A stretch of DNA of 64,000 bases from Actinomycetota bacterium. Lineage in GTDB: Bacteria > Actinomycetota > Actinomycetes > Streptosporangiales > Streptosporangiaceae. The notes below the pieces were generated by a model. The model did no database searches, was not told where the DNA came from, and saw only the letters and a list, made by a program, of their open reading frames with translations. Of this stretch, positions 10,175 to 19,693 are shown piece by piece. The first letter of the stretch is position 1. Each line of letters begins with the position of its first letter. The stretch lies in assembly GCA_027313705.1 (NCBI GenBank), contig DAHVDE010000008.1, positions 40,470 to 104,469 on the forward strand, read 5' to 3'. The position numbers were made by a program, and so were the translations under genes.

Positions 10175-10277
10175 TACCCCAGATCCGCGCCCTGGGCACC
10201 CTCGACTCGTTGAGCGAACGGATCTCCTTGAGCGATCGAAAAGAATCGGCCTTCGCTGGAGACGGGCGGATCATCTG

Positions 10278-11498
10278 ATGACTGCGACCCTACCTATGAG
10301 CGGCTTGGCTGTCCTGGAAGCTGGCGCGTGCGAGGCGCCGGCCAGGGATGCCGGGCTGGCACAACAGCCGCACTGGGGCGGCCACCCTGATCTCGAACGG
10401 ATCAAGACGCTGCTTCGCGAGCTGCCGCCCATGGTCACCGCGACCGAACTGAACCAGCTGCGCGAGGCGCTCGTCCGCGTGCAGGGGGCGGGTGCCATGC
10501 TCGTTCAGGCAGGCGATTGCGCTGAAAGCCTGTATGAATGCACCGAGGCAGGCACCGCGGCAAAGCTCGACGTGCTCAGCCAGCTCGCCGACCACGCCGA
10601 GAGCCGCCTCGGGCTGCCTGTGGTCCGGGTTGGCCGGATCGCGGGGCAGTTCGCCAAGCCCAGGTCCCGGCCAGTGGAGACGCACAAGGGGCGAGAGCTG
10701 CCCGTCTTCCGCGGCCACATGATCAACTCCGAGACGCCGACCACTGAGGCGCGGCGCCATGATCCCTATCGCATGTTGTGGGCCTACCGGGCTGGCCTGA
10801 AGGTCTCTGACCGGCTCAGGGGGAGTCGCGATGGCGCGCCAGCGAGGTCCGTGGCGGCCGGCCCGTGGACCAGCCATGAAATGCTGGTCATCGACTATGA
10901 GACCAGCCTGCTCCGGATGGACTTCGAAAGCGGGATGATCTTCCTTGGGTCGGCTCACTTCCCCTGGGTAGGTGAGCGGACCCGCGATCCCCGCGGCGCG
11001 CACGTCAGGCTCCTCGCCACCGTGCACAACCCGCTGGCATGCAAGCTGGGACCCAATGCCCGCCTCTCCGACGTCATCGAACTGTGCGAGCAACTGGACC
11101 CCGACCGGACGCCAGGGCGCCTGACGCTGATCGCGCGAATGGGAGCGCGGCACGTGACAGAGGCGCTGCCGCCGCTCGCTGCGGGCGTCCGCCGGTCCGG
11201 GCATCCGGTTATCTGGCTGTGCGACCCCATGCACGCGAACACCATCCAGGCAGCCGCCGGAGTCAAGACCCGCCGGATGACCGACATGATCCAGGAAGCA
11301 AGGAGCTTCCTGGCCGTAATGGACCGGCTGAACCTGCACCCAGGGGGACTTCATCTCGAGGTCGCTGCCTCGGCGGTTACCGAGTGCATCGGCAGCCGGA
11401 TCGCCGACGACAGCTCCATGCTCAGCCAGTACACCACCTTGTGCGACCCGCGGCTGAATCCCGATCAAGCCATCGAACTCATCGACGCGTGGGCATGA
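10278..11498 (+). CDS. 3-deoxy-7-phosphoheptulonate synthase class II, short PhzC-like form
   Basis: 'GAGAMLVQAGDCAES', 'VGRIAGQFAKPRS', 'PVIWLCDPMHANT', 'GGLHLEVAASAVTECIG'; 406 aa. Confidence 0.9.
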   Translation: MTATLPMSGLAVLEAGACEAPARDAGLAQQPHWGGHPDLERIKTLLRELPPMVTATELNQLREALVRVQGAGAMLVQAGDCAESLYECTEAGTAAKLDVLSQLADHAESRLGLPVVRVGRIAGQFAKPRSRPVETHKGRELPVFRGHMINSETPTTEARRHDPYRMLWAYRAGLKVSDRLRGSRDGAPARSVAAGPWTSHEMLVIDYETSLLRMDFESGMIFLGSAHFPWVGERTRDPRGAHVRLLATVHNPLACKLGPNARLSDVIELCEQLDPDRTPGRLTLIARMGARHVTEALPPLAAGVRRSGHPVIWLCDPMHANTIQAAAGVKTRRMTDMIQEARSFLAVMDRLNLHPGGLHLEVAASAVTECIGSRIADDSSMLSQYTTLCDPRLNPDQAIELIDAWA

Positions 11499-11604
11499 GA
11501 ACACGCGAACCCGAATCACGTAAATAAGTGATGCAACGCAAGGCGTGCATGAAGAACCATTCGCTAAGAAATGCGCCTTGAAAATCAGAGAAACCGGATC
11601 AGTC

Positions 11605-12915
11605 ATGGAAGTCGTGGTCCAGAAATACGGCGGAAGCTCGTTGTCGACCTTCGCGAAGGTACTGGCGGCCGGCGAGCACGCCGCTGCGGCGCGGCTGGCG
11701 GGAGTGCCCCTGATAATCGTCGTCTCGGCGCGCGGCGATGCCACAGACGATCTGCTCCGTACGGTCGACGAGGTCAGCGGTCAGATCCGCTCGCCGGAGG
11801 TCGGCCGCGAGATCGACCAGTTGCTCGCCACCGGAGAGTGCGCCTCGGCTGCCCTGCTCGCCCTCGCCATCGGCCGGTTCGGAGTCCCGGCGATGTCCTT
11901 GACCGCGAGTCAGGCCGGGATACTTGCCACTGGTCACCCGGGCAGCGGGGTGATCACAGAAGTGAGAGCCGAGCGGGTCAGGCAGTTGCTGGCGGCGGGC
12001 CGGGTGCCGGTGGTCACCGGATTCCAGGGTCTCACGCCGCAGGGCGACATCATCACGCTCGGACGGGGCGGCTCGGACACCACCGCAGTTGCCATGGCCG
12101 CTGCCATGGCGGCCAGCACTTGCGAGATTTACACCGACGTGGATGGCGTATTCACCGCCGACCCCAGGGTCGTGCCTGACGCTTTCAGGCTGCCGGCGGT
12201 CGATTCAGGGATCATGGCAGAAATGGCCTTCGCCGGCGCACGCGTATTGCACGCACGGGCCGTGGAACTCGCGGCCATACGCGGCGTCAGGATTCAGGTG
12301 CGCAGCTCACTGACCCGCGGCCCAGGCACCTTCATCTTGCCGACCCGATCCTCATTCCCCGCCATGTCAGAAGCGGAAGGCGAATCCATGCTCGAGCACG
12401 ACGGAGCCCTTAGCGCCATTGTCCACGACCTCGATGTGGCCAGGGTGCTTGTGCATTCCCGGTACGGCAGGACCGACCTGGCGGCCGAGCTCATGCCCGC
12501 GCTAGCCGACATGACCATTCCCATCGACATGGTGGCCAGGTCGGGACCAGCAGAGGAAGAGTTCAGGATGGGATTCACCATCAGGCGCGGTGATGCCGAC
12601 CTGGTCAGGACGGCGCTCGCCGACGTTATGGCGCGGTGCGGTGCCTCAGTGCGGGTGGACGACGACCTGGGAAAGGTTTCGGTCATCGGCATGGGCCTGC
12701 TGAGCCGCCCCGAGTACGCGTCGCGCATGATCGCCGCGCTGGCAGCAGAAGGCATTACCACAAGCTGGATATCGACTTCCCAGCTCAGGGCGTCAGCCAT
12801 CATCGCCAGGCACCGCGTTATCCGCGCCGTCGAAGTGCTGCACCACGAGTTCGCCGCAGAACTCGCCGTCCCGTGGCCAGCGAGCCGGGCCATCTCCGGC
12901 ATGCGGGCTGACTGA
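11605..12915 (+). CDS. Aspartate kinase (cluster-associated copy)
   Basis: 'VVQKYGGSSLSTFAKV', 'TLGRGGSDTTAVAMAAAM', 'CEIYTDVDGVFTADPR', C-terminal ACT-type region. Confidence 0.9.
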   Translation: MEVVVQKYGGSSLSTFAKVLAAGEHAAAARLAGVPLIIVVSARGDATDDLLRTVDEVSGQIRSPEVGREIDQLLATGECASAALLALAIGRFGVPAMSLTASQAGILATGHPGSGVITEVRAERVRQLLAAGRVPVVTGFQGLTPQGDIITLGRGGSDTTAVAMAAAMAASTCEIYTDVDGVFTADPRVVPDAFRLPAVDSGIMAEMAFAGARVLHARAVELAAIRGVRIQVRSSLTRGPGTFILPTRSSFPAMSEAEGESMLEHDGALSAIVHDLDVARVLVHSRYGRTDLAAELMPALADMTIPIDMVARSGPAEEEFRMGFTIRRGDADLVRTALADVMARCGASVRVDDDLGKVSVIGMGLLSRPEYASRMIAALAAEGITTSWISTSQLRASAIIARHRVIRAVEVLHHEFAAELAVPWPASRAISGMRAD

Positions 12916-12933
12916 TTCAGGAGAGGAAAACTC

Positions 12934-13764
12934 ATGTTCAGCACATCTTTCGCCAGAGAACTGCGCCTGAGGCGGCTGTACCGGCACGGGGACGGGCGGC
13001 TGCTTGTCGTGCCGATGGACCATTCGGTCACCGACGGTCCGCTGGCGGCAGGGCCGTCAGCCGCCGGCGGCATCGGCGGGCTCGTGGCCCGTATTGCCGA
13101 GAACGGCGCCGACGCCGTCGTGCTGCACAAGGGCAGCCTTCGCCATGTCAGCCATCACAGCTTCAGCCAGGCCTCGCTCATCGTGCACTTGAGCGCGAGC
13201 ACGGTGCACGCGCCAGATCCTGACGCCAAGTACCTGGTGGCCAGCGTGGAGGAATGCCTGCGGCTCGGTGCCGACGGGGTGAGCGTACATGTCAACGTGG
13301 GCTCGGCGCAGGAGCGCCAGCAGATCGGCGACCTGGCGACCGTCGCCGAGCAATGTGACCGGTGGAATGTGCCGCTGCTGGCCATGATGTACCCGCGCGG
13401 GCCCCAGGTGGACAACCCGAGGGATCCGGGGCTCGTGGCCCACGCGATCACCATCGCCGCCGACCTCGGTGCCGACATTGTCAAGACCTTGTACGTGGGA
13501 TCCCCTGCCGCCATGGCCGACGTAGTGCGATCTGTCAGCGTCCCGGTCATCGTGGCTGGCGGCCCGCGCCTGGACGGTCCCGCCGTACTGGCCTACGTCG
13601 CTGACGCGCTGCGCGGTGGCGCGGCAGGAGTGGCCATGGGAAGGAACGTATTCCAGGCACCCGACCCAGGGGCCATGACCCGGCAGCTCAGCGAGGTGAT
13701 CCATCCGGGTTTCGATGCGGTACTCGATCAGGCACCCGCCTGGCTCACGCCAGTCGCCAAGTAG
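12934..13764 (+). CDS. 2-amino-3,7-dideoxy-D-threo-hept-6-ulosonate synthase (GriI-like, DhnA-type aldolase)
   Basis: 'LLVVPMDHSVTDGP', 'GADAVVLHKGSLRH', 'GADIVKTLYVGSPAAMADVV', 'PVIVAGGPR'. Confidence 0.85.
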   Translation: MFSTSFARELRLRRLYRHGDGRLLVVPMDHSVTDGPLAAGPSAAGGIGGLVARIAENGADAVVLHKGSLRHVSHHSFSQASLIVHLSASTVHAPDPDAKYLVASVEECLRLGADGVSVHVNVGSAQERQQIGDLATVAEQCDRWNVPLLAMMYPRGPQVDNPRDPGLVAHAITIAADLGADIVKTLYVGSPAAMADVVRSVSVPVIVAGGPRLDGPAVLAYVADALRGGAAGVAMGRNVFQAPDPGAMTRQLSEVIHPGFDAVLDQAPAWLTPVAK

Positions 13765-13797
13765 ATCCGCGACTACCAGCACGAAAAGGAGACACAC

Positions 13798-14901
13798 GTG
13801 AAGATCAGCTGGCTGGACATCCGCTCGCTAAGGGAAATCAAGGCTGCCGTCGTCGAGGAAGCACTGCACGCCAGGATCGACGGCATCGTCGCCGACGATC
13901 CCGCCGACTTCAGCTCCCTGCCGCCAACCGTGAAGAAGGTGCTGTTCCCCCGGGGGAAGGCGCTGCCTGATGACCTGACGGGCGTGGACGTCGCCGTCGT
14001 CGACCCCGCCGAGCACGGAAACACCGCCGAGCTTGCCATGCGCCATCCTGGTACCGAGTTCGGGCGGTTCGTGGAGATCATTGACGCGCAGACTCTTGAC
14101 GAGGCCTGCCAGTCGGCCAGGAGCGAGCGGTGGAGCGTGCTGCAGTTCCGCGACCCGACCAAGATCCCGCTTGAGATCGTCATCGCCGCGGCGGCACGGG
14201 CCGACGGCAACCTGGTGACCGTCGCAGCCGATACCGAAGAGGCCAGCATCATCTTCGGAGTGCTTGAGCACGGCTCAGACGGCGTGATGATGGCACCACG
14301 TGCCGTCGGGGACGCTTCCGCGCTCAAGGCCTCCGCAACCTCAGGCACTCCCGATTTGCTCCTGACCGAGCTACAGGTCACTGCCTCCACTCACATCGGC
14401 ATGGGCGAGCGGGCCTGCGTGGACACGTGCTCGCACCTGCGCAAGGACGAGGGGATCCTCGTCGGCTCCCACTCCAAGGGAATGATCTTGTGCGTCAGCG
14501 AGACGCACCCGCTGCCCTACATGCCGACCCGCCCCTTCCGGGTGAACGCGGGCGCAATCCACTCCTACACGCTTTCCCAGCACGAGCGGACCAATTACCT
14601 CAGCGAACTGCGGGCAGGCAGCAAGGTGCTTGCGGTGGACGTGAAAGGCCAGACCCGGCTGGTCACTGTCGGCCGCGTCAAGATCGAGACCCGGCCGCTG
14701 CTGTCCGTCGACGCCGTCAGCGCTGACGGGCGGACCGTCAACCTGATCCTCCAGGACGACTGGCACGTCCGGGTGCTCGGCCCTGGCGGCGCGGTGCTGA
14801 ACAGCACCGAGCTCAAGCCAGGCGACAAGGTACTCGGCTACCTGCCCGCGGCTGACCGGCACGTCGGCTACCCGATCAACGAGTTCTGCCTGGAGAAGTG
14901 A
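13798..14901 (+). CDS. 3-dehydroquinate synthase II family protein (GriH-like)
   Basis: 'LLLTELQVTASTHIGMGERACVDTCSHLRKDEGILVGSHSKGMILCVSETHPLPYMPTRPFRVNAGAIHSY' is diagnostic. Confidence 0.88.
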   Translation: MKISWLDIRSLREIKAAVVEEALHARIDGIVADDPADFSSLPPTVKKVLFPRGKALPDDLTGVDVAVVDPAEHGNTAELAMRHPGTEFGRFVEIIDAQTLDEACQSARSERWSVLQFRDPTKIPLEIVIAAAARADGNLVTVAADTEEASIIFGVLEHGSDGVMMAPRAVGDASALKASATSGTPDLLLTELQVTASTHIGMGERACVDTCSHLRKDEGILVGSHSKGMILCVSETHPLPYMPTRPFRVNAGAIHSYTLSQHERTNYLSELRAGSKVLAVDVKGQTRLVTVGRVKIETRPLLSVDAVSADGRTVNLILQDDWHVRVLGPGGAVLNSTELKPGDKVLGYLPAADRHVGYPINEFCLEK

Positions 14902-14908
14902 GCGGGCC

Positions 14909-15679
14909 ATGAGCGGTACCGCTGCCGCACAGCGTGAAAGGCTGATGGACTTCCACGCCCGGCTGCCTGCCAGCCAGGCGGCGCCAGGGAAACTCCTGGC
15001 GATCATGGACGAGCACGGGATCGACCGGGCCGTTGTCACGGCCGCAGGTGTCGCCTCCCCTGACGTCATCTCCCGGCAGGTAATCTGCGGCGGGCACGTC
15101 GAAGATGACGCGGACAATGACGCGCTCTTCGACGCGTGCGCGGGGTCGGCAGGCCGGCTGCTGCCTTTCTTCTTCGCTAATCCGCACTCCGACCCTGAGC
15201 AGTACCGTTCACGGGCCGCCAGGTTCCGCGGCATGGAGATCTCACCCGCCGTTCACGGGGTCGGCCTCGCCGACCCCCGCACCCTCGCGCTGGCCTCCGT
15301 CGCCGCGGAGTTCGGGCATCCCGTCTACGTCGTCTGCCTCGGCCGCAGCGGTGTCGGCGTCGCCGACCTGGTGACGCTGGCCCGCGCCTTTCCCGAGGTC
15401 ACCTTCGTGCTCGGGCACTGCGGGTTCGTCGGCATCGACCTGTACGCCCTCAACGTGGTGCGTCCCCAGGCCAATATCGCCGCGGAGACGTCCGGCTGCT
15501 ACACCGGCGTCGCCGCCGCCGCCGTGGACCGGCTTGGCGCGGACCGGGTCCTCTTCGGAACCGACTACCCGATGCAGCACCCAAGCGTCGAGCTGGCCAA
15601 GCTGCGCGCCCTCGGCCTCACGGCCGAGACGAGAGACAAGATCACCTGGCACAACGCCATGCACCTGATAGGAGAGTGA
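14909..15679 (+). CDS. Amidohydrolase-2 family protein, candidate benzoxazole-forming cyclase (NatAM/BomN-like)
   Basis: 'MDFHARLP', 'VTFVLGHCGFVG', 'DRVLFGTDYPMQHPSVEL'; adjacent to an F390-synthetase-like ligase in an aminohydroxybenzoate operon. Confidence 0.7.
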   Translation: MSGTAAAQRERLMDFHARLPASQAAPGKLLAIMDEHGIDRAVVTAAGVASPDVISRQVICGGHVEDDADNDALFDACAGSAGRLLPFFFANPHSDPEQYRSRAARFRGMEISPAVHGVGLADPRTLALASVAAEFGHPVYVVCLGRSGVGVADLVTLARAFPEVTFVLGHCGFVGIDLYALNVVRPQANIAAETSGCYTGVAAAAVDRLGADRVLFGTDYPMQHPSVELAKLRALGLTAETRDKITWHNAMHLIGE

Positions 15680-15685
15680 GAAGCC

Positions 15686-17002
15686 GTGACCGCACGGACC
15701 TCGCCACTTCCGCAGATCGGACAGTGGCAAAGCTTCGAGGAACTGGCGGAACTCCAGGACAAGTTCCTGGCCGAGGCGCTGGCGCGGGCGGCTCAGTCCC
15801 CGTTCTACGCCACCAGGTTCGGGCCGGGGCCCACCCCGGCCGACCGGTCCGACCTGGACGGACTTGCCTTTACAAGCAAGCAGGACCTGCGCGACAACTA
15901 CCCGTTCGGGCTGCTTGCCGTGCCCCGCAGGGAACTGGCTACCTACCATGAATCCAGCGGCACCGCCGGTCAGCCGACTCCTTCTTATTACACCGCTGAG
16001 GACTGGGTCGACCTCGCCGAGCGGTACGCGAGGAAGTGGATCGGCATCTCCCCAGATGACATCTTCCTGGTGCGCACTCCGTATGCCCTGATGATCACGG
16101 GCCACCTGGCTCATGCGGCGGCCAGGCTGCACGGCGCCACCGTGATCCCCGGTGACAACCGTTCCCTGGCCATGCCCTACTCCCGGGTGATCCGGGTCTT
16201 GCACGACCTAGGGGTGACACTGACCTGGTCAATGCCGACGGAGACCCTGCTGTGGGCCGCGGCGGCCCGTGCCCGCGGGCTCGACCCTGGCAGGGATTTC
16301 CCCGCCTTGCGTGCACTGTTCGTGGGCGGAGAGCCGATGAGCGATCCGCGACGGCGCCGGATCAGTGAACTGTGGAACGTGCCGGTGATCCAGGAATACG
16401 GCTCAACCGAGACAGGCAGCCTGGCCGGCGAGTGCCCGCATGGCCAGATGCACCTGTGGGCGGACCGGATGATGTTCGAGGTGCGCGACCCGCGCACCGG
16501 CCAGACCTCTCCTGAAGGTACGGGGAGCCTGGTCGTCACCCCGCTGTTCCACGTGGCGATGCCACTCGTCCGCTACGACCTCGGAGACCATGTCGAGGTC
16601 AGCTACTCCGACTGCCCGTGCGGCTGGATGCTGCCGAAAGTGCACGTCGCCGGCCGGGCGGCCTTCGCCTATCCGGTAGGCACCAGGCAGGTCACGCAGC
16701 AGCAGGTCGAGGAGATCGTGTTCGGACTGGACCAGCGGTTCGGCGTGCTGTTCTGGCGGGCGCGAGCCGAGCCGCAGGCGCTCAGGGTCGAGATCGAGGT
16801 CGGCGCTGAGTACGCCTCGGCCGCAGTCGCGGCCCTGATCGCCGCCGTGCGTTCGACGGTCGGGGTGGAGTGCCAGGTGACCGCCGCGGCACCAGGGACG
16901 CTGGTGCCCGTGCACGTGCTCACCGGTGTGCACGACGTGGTGAAGCCCAGAAGCCTGTTCGGCCCTGACGAGGACTGGGACAAGGCACTCCTTTACTACT
17001 GA
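15686..17002 (+). CDS. AMP-dependent ligase, phenylacetate-CoA ligase / coenzyme F390 synthetase-like (NatL2/BomJ-like)
   Basis: 'ESSGTAGQPTPSYYT', 'VGGEPMSD', 'IQEYGSTETGSLAGEC', 'PLVRYDLGDHVEV'. Confidence 0.8.
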   Translation: MTARTSPLPQIGQWQSFEELAELQDKFLAEALARAAQSPFYATRFGPGPTPADRSDLDGLAFTSKQDLRDNYPFGLLAVPRRELATYHESSGTAGQPTPSYYTAEDWVDLAERYARKWIGISPDDIFLVRTPYALMITGHLAHAAARLHGATVIPGDNRSLAMPYSRVIRVLHDLGVTLTWSMPTETLLWAAAARARGLDPGRDFPALRALFVGGEPMSDPRRRRISELWNVPVIQEYGSTETGSLAGECPHGQMHLWADRMMFEVRDPRTGQTSPEGTGSLVVTPLFHVAMPLVRYDLGDHVEVSYSDCPCGWMLPKVHVAGRAAFAYPVGTRQVTQQQVEEIVFGLDQRFGVLFWRARAEPQALRVEIEVGAEYASAAVAALIAAVRSTVGVECQVTAAAPGTLVPVHVLTGVHDVVKPRSLFGPDEDWDKALLYY

Positions 17003-17042
17003 CCTTGCATCTCAGGGACCAGGACTGCCGAAAGCGAGGACA

Positions 17043-18233
17043 ATGATGTCAGGAAGCGACTTGCGGGTAGCCGTGGTCGGGGCCGGGATCGCCGGCCTGA
17101 CCCTGGCGGCCGCTTTGAGGGAAGCGGGCGTACGGTGCCTGATCTACGAGCGCGCGCCGAAGCTCGGAGAGGTCGGCGCGGGCATCCAGCTCTCGCCTAA
17201 CGGCACTCGCCTGCTTGAGCGGCTCGGCGTCGGCTCGGCGCTGCGGGAGCGAGCGGTCAGGCCAGCGGCCATCGAGATGCGTCGCTGGGACTCCGGCGGC
17301 CTGCTCATGCGCACGGTACTCGGCCAGGCATGCGAAGACATGTATCAGGGCCCTTACTACTGCCTGCACCGGGCCGATCTGCACGCGATCCTGGCTGACC
17401 TGCTACCCGGCGACGTCATCCGCCTGGCAACCAGCGTGGTTGGCGTCACCGACGCCGGAGGAAAGGCCGCGATCCGGTTCGCCGACGGCTCCGTCGATAC
17501 AGCGGACGTCATAGTCGGGGCGGACGGTATCCGCTCGGTCGTGCGGCAGGCGCTGATCGACGATGAACCGCGCTTCTCCGGCCAGGCGGTCTATCGGGGA
17601 CTCATCGCCTCGGACCGGCTGCCTGGCCTGCTCGACGAGCCCAGGGTGCAAATCTGGCTCGGTCCTGGCCAGCATTGCGTCTGCTACCCGGTGTCGGCTG
17701 GCAGGCAGATCAGCTTCGTGGCTACCGCCCCGGCCGGGCAGTGGCGCAGCGAGTCCTGGACCGAGGAGGCAAAGGCCGACGACGTGATAGAGGCCTACCA
17801 GGGCTGGAACCCGCAGGTACAGTCACTGCTCGACGCCGCCGACCGGGTTACTCGCTGGGCGCTGCATGACCGGGCGCCGGTCAGCCGGTGGAGCGGCCGG
17901 CGAATTACCATTGCCGGTGACGCCGCGCACCCGATGCTTCCCTTCGGGGCACAGGGCGCGAACCAGGCCATCGAGGACGCCGTCACGCTCGCCGCGTGCC
18001 TGAGCGCGGCCACGTCGGCGCAGGTGCCAGCAGCCTTGCGGCGGTACGAGGAAATTCGCAGGCCAAGGACCGAGCATGTGCAGCAGTCCATCTTGCGCAA
18101 CGCGCGCAACCATCACTTCGCCGACGGCGCGGAGCAGCGCGCCAGGGACCAGGCCATGAACGAGAACTGGGGGCTGCGCGGCCAGGGCTGGCTGTTCGGC
18201 TACGACGCGCTTGAGGAGGTCGGATCCAGGTGA
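17043..18233 (+). CDS. FAD-dependent aromatic monooxygenase, salicylate-hydroxylase type
   Basis: 'VAVVGAGIAGLTLAAALREAGV', 'VIVGADGIRS', 'ITIAGDAAHPMLPFGAQGANQAIEDA'. Confidence 0.88.
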   Translation: MMSGSDLRVAVVGAGIAGLTLAAALREAGVRCLIYERAPKLGEVGAGIQLSPNGTRLLERLGVGSALRERAVRPAAIEMRRWDSGGLLMRTVLGQACEDMYQGPYYCLHRADLHAILADLLPGDVIRLATSVVGVTDAGGKAAIRFADGSVDTADVIVGADGIRSVVRQALIDDEPRFSGQAVYRGLIASDRLPGLLDEPRVQIWLGPGQHCVCYPVSAGRQISFVATAPAGQWRSESWTEEAKADDVIEAYQGWNPQVQSLLDAADRVTRWALHDRAPVSRWSGRRITIAGDAAHPMLPFGAQGANQAIEDAVTLAACLSAATSAQVPAALRRYEEIRRPRTEHVQQSILRNARNHHFADGAEQRARDQAMNENWGLRGQGWLFGYDALEEVGSR

Positions 18234-19006
18234 ACCTGTCAGGATCCGTCGTGCTCGTGACCGGCGCGGCGCAGGGCATCGGAGCCGCCGTGGCCCGCGC
18301 GTTCGGCGGCAGGGGCGCCATCGTGGCCGCAGTGGACGCCAATGACGGCCAGCTCAGATGCCAGGCCGACGCCCTGTGCGCAGCGGGACACAAGATCATC
18401 GCGTACCCGGGCGACGTGCGGGACGGCCTCGCAGTCAGCGGCCTAGTCGATCGGGTGGAGCGGGAGTGCGGGCCGGTCGACGTGCTGGTCAACGCTGCAG
18501 GCGTACTGCGCACCGGTCCGGTGATCGACTGCACGGACGAGGACTGGAACGCGGTGATCGCGGTCAACCTCACCGGCGTTTTCAACGTTTCCCGGCCGGT
18601 GGCTGCCCGGATGGCCACGCGCGGCGGCGGAACCATCGTCACTATCGCTTCCAACGCTGGCGGGGTGCCGCGCATGCACATGGCCGCCTATGCGGCGTCG
18701 AAGGCCGCGACGACCATGTTCACCAGGTGCCTCGGACTGGAACTGGCCGTGCACGGCGTACGGTGCAACGTGGTCTCCCCCGGTTCCACGGATACTCCCA
18801 TGCTTCGCGGCATGTGGCACGACGGTGACAACGCGCAGACCGTCATCGAAGGCACGCCGTCCGCCTACCGGGTCGGTATCCCGCTCGGAAAGCTGGCCGC
18901 GCCTGAAGACATCGCCAGCGCGGTAGTCTTCCTCGCCTCTGACCAAGCTTCCCACATCACGATGCAGAACCTCTATGTCGACGGCGGCGCCGCCCTGCGG
19001 GCTTGA
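18230..19006 (+). CDS. SDR dehydrogenase, 2,3-dihydro-2,3-dihydroxybenzoate / DHHA dehydrogenase-like
   Basis: '[19 protein letters not shown]', 'VNAAGVLR', '[19 protein letters not shown]'; coupled to isochorismatase. Confidence 0.85.
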   Translation: MNLSGSVVLVTGAAQGIGAAVARAFGGRGAIVAAVDANDGQLRCQADALCAAGHKIIAYPGDVRDGLAVSGLVDRVERECGPVDVLVNAAGVLRTGPVIDCTDEDWNAVIAVNLTGVFNVSRPVAARMATRGGGTIVTIASNAGGVPRMHMAAYAASKAATTMFTRCLGLELAVHGVRCNVVSPGSTDTPMLRGMWHDGDNAQTVIEGTPSAYRVGIPLGKLAAPEDIASAVVFLASDQASHITMQNLYVDGGAALRA

Positions 19007-19023
19007 TCAGGAAGGAGCAGATC

Positions 19024-19686
19024 ATGGGCATCCCTGTTATTCCCCCGTACCCCATGCTGACCGAGGCGGACCTGCCACCGGCTGAAGTGCCGTGGATTCC
19101 CGACCCTAAGCGAGCGGTCGTGCTGGTCCACGACATGCAGCGGTACTTCATGAGCGGGTTCGCTCCTGGCCAGCCGCCCCTCGCCGAGCTAGTCGCCAAC
19201 ATTGAGCTGCTGCTGCGGTCAGCGCGCGACCTTGACGTCCCCGTCGCTTACACCGCGCAGCCGGGGAGCATGACCCGCGAGCAGCGCGGGCTGCTGCACG
19301 ACTTCTGGGGTCCTGGCATGACAGCCGAACCGCAGAACAAGGCCATCATCGACGAGCTTGCCCCGGCCCAGGGGGACGCCGTTCTCACCAAGTGGCGCTA
19401 CAGCGGCTTTCACCGTACCGGCCTGGGTGATCTTCTGGCCGGCCTGAGCCGCGACCAGCTCATCATCTGCGGCGTCTACGCTCACATCGGCTGCCTGATG
19501 ACGGCCCTGGACGCCTTCACGCTTGACGTTCAGCCGTTCTTCGTCGCTGATGCGCTCGGCGATTTCTCTCGCGACGAGCACCTCATGGCGGTTCGCTACG
19601 CAGCTCAGCGGTGCGCGCTGGCGTGCACCACCAGCCAGCTTCTCAGCCAGCTCCAGGCCGGCGCGGTGCCCGCGAGGTCCTCCTGA
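19024..19686 (+). CDS. Isochorismatase, PhzD-like
   Basis: 'AVVLVHDMQRYFM', 'VAYTAQPGSMTREQRGLLHDFWGPGM', 'LTKWRYSGFH', 'LIICGVYAHIGCLMTALDAFTLDVQPFFVADA' closely match PhzD as remembered. Confidence 0.9.
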   Translation: MGIPVIPPYPMLTEADLPPAEVPWIPDPKRAVVLVHDMQRYFMSGFAPGQPPLAELVANIELLLRSARDLDVPVAYTAQPGSMTREQRGLLHDFWGPGMTAEPQNKAIIDELAPAQGDAVLTKWRYSGFHRTGLGDLLAGLSRDQLIICGVYAHIGCLMTALDAFTLDVQPFFVADALGDFSRDEHLMAVRYAAQRCALACTTSQLLSQLQAGAVPARSS

Positions 19687-19693
19687 GCCCGCC

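Noticed and set aside
10290-11744. 484-aa minus ORF over the DAHP synthase
   Set aside because: Antisense to a confidently identified class II DAHP synthase.
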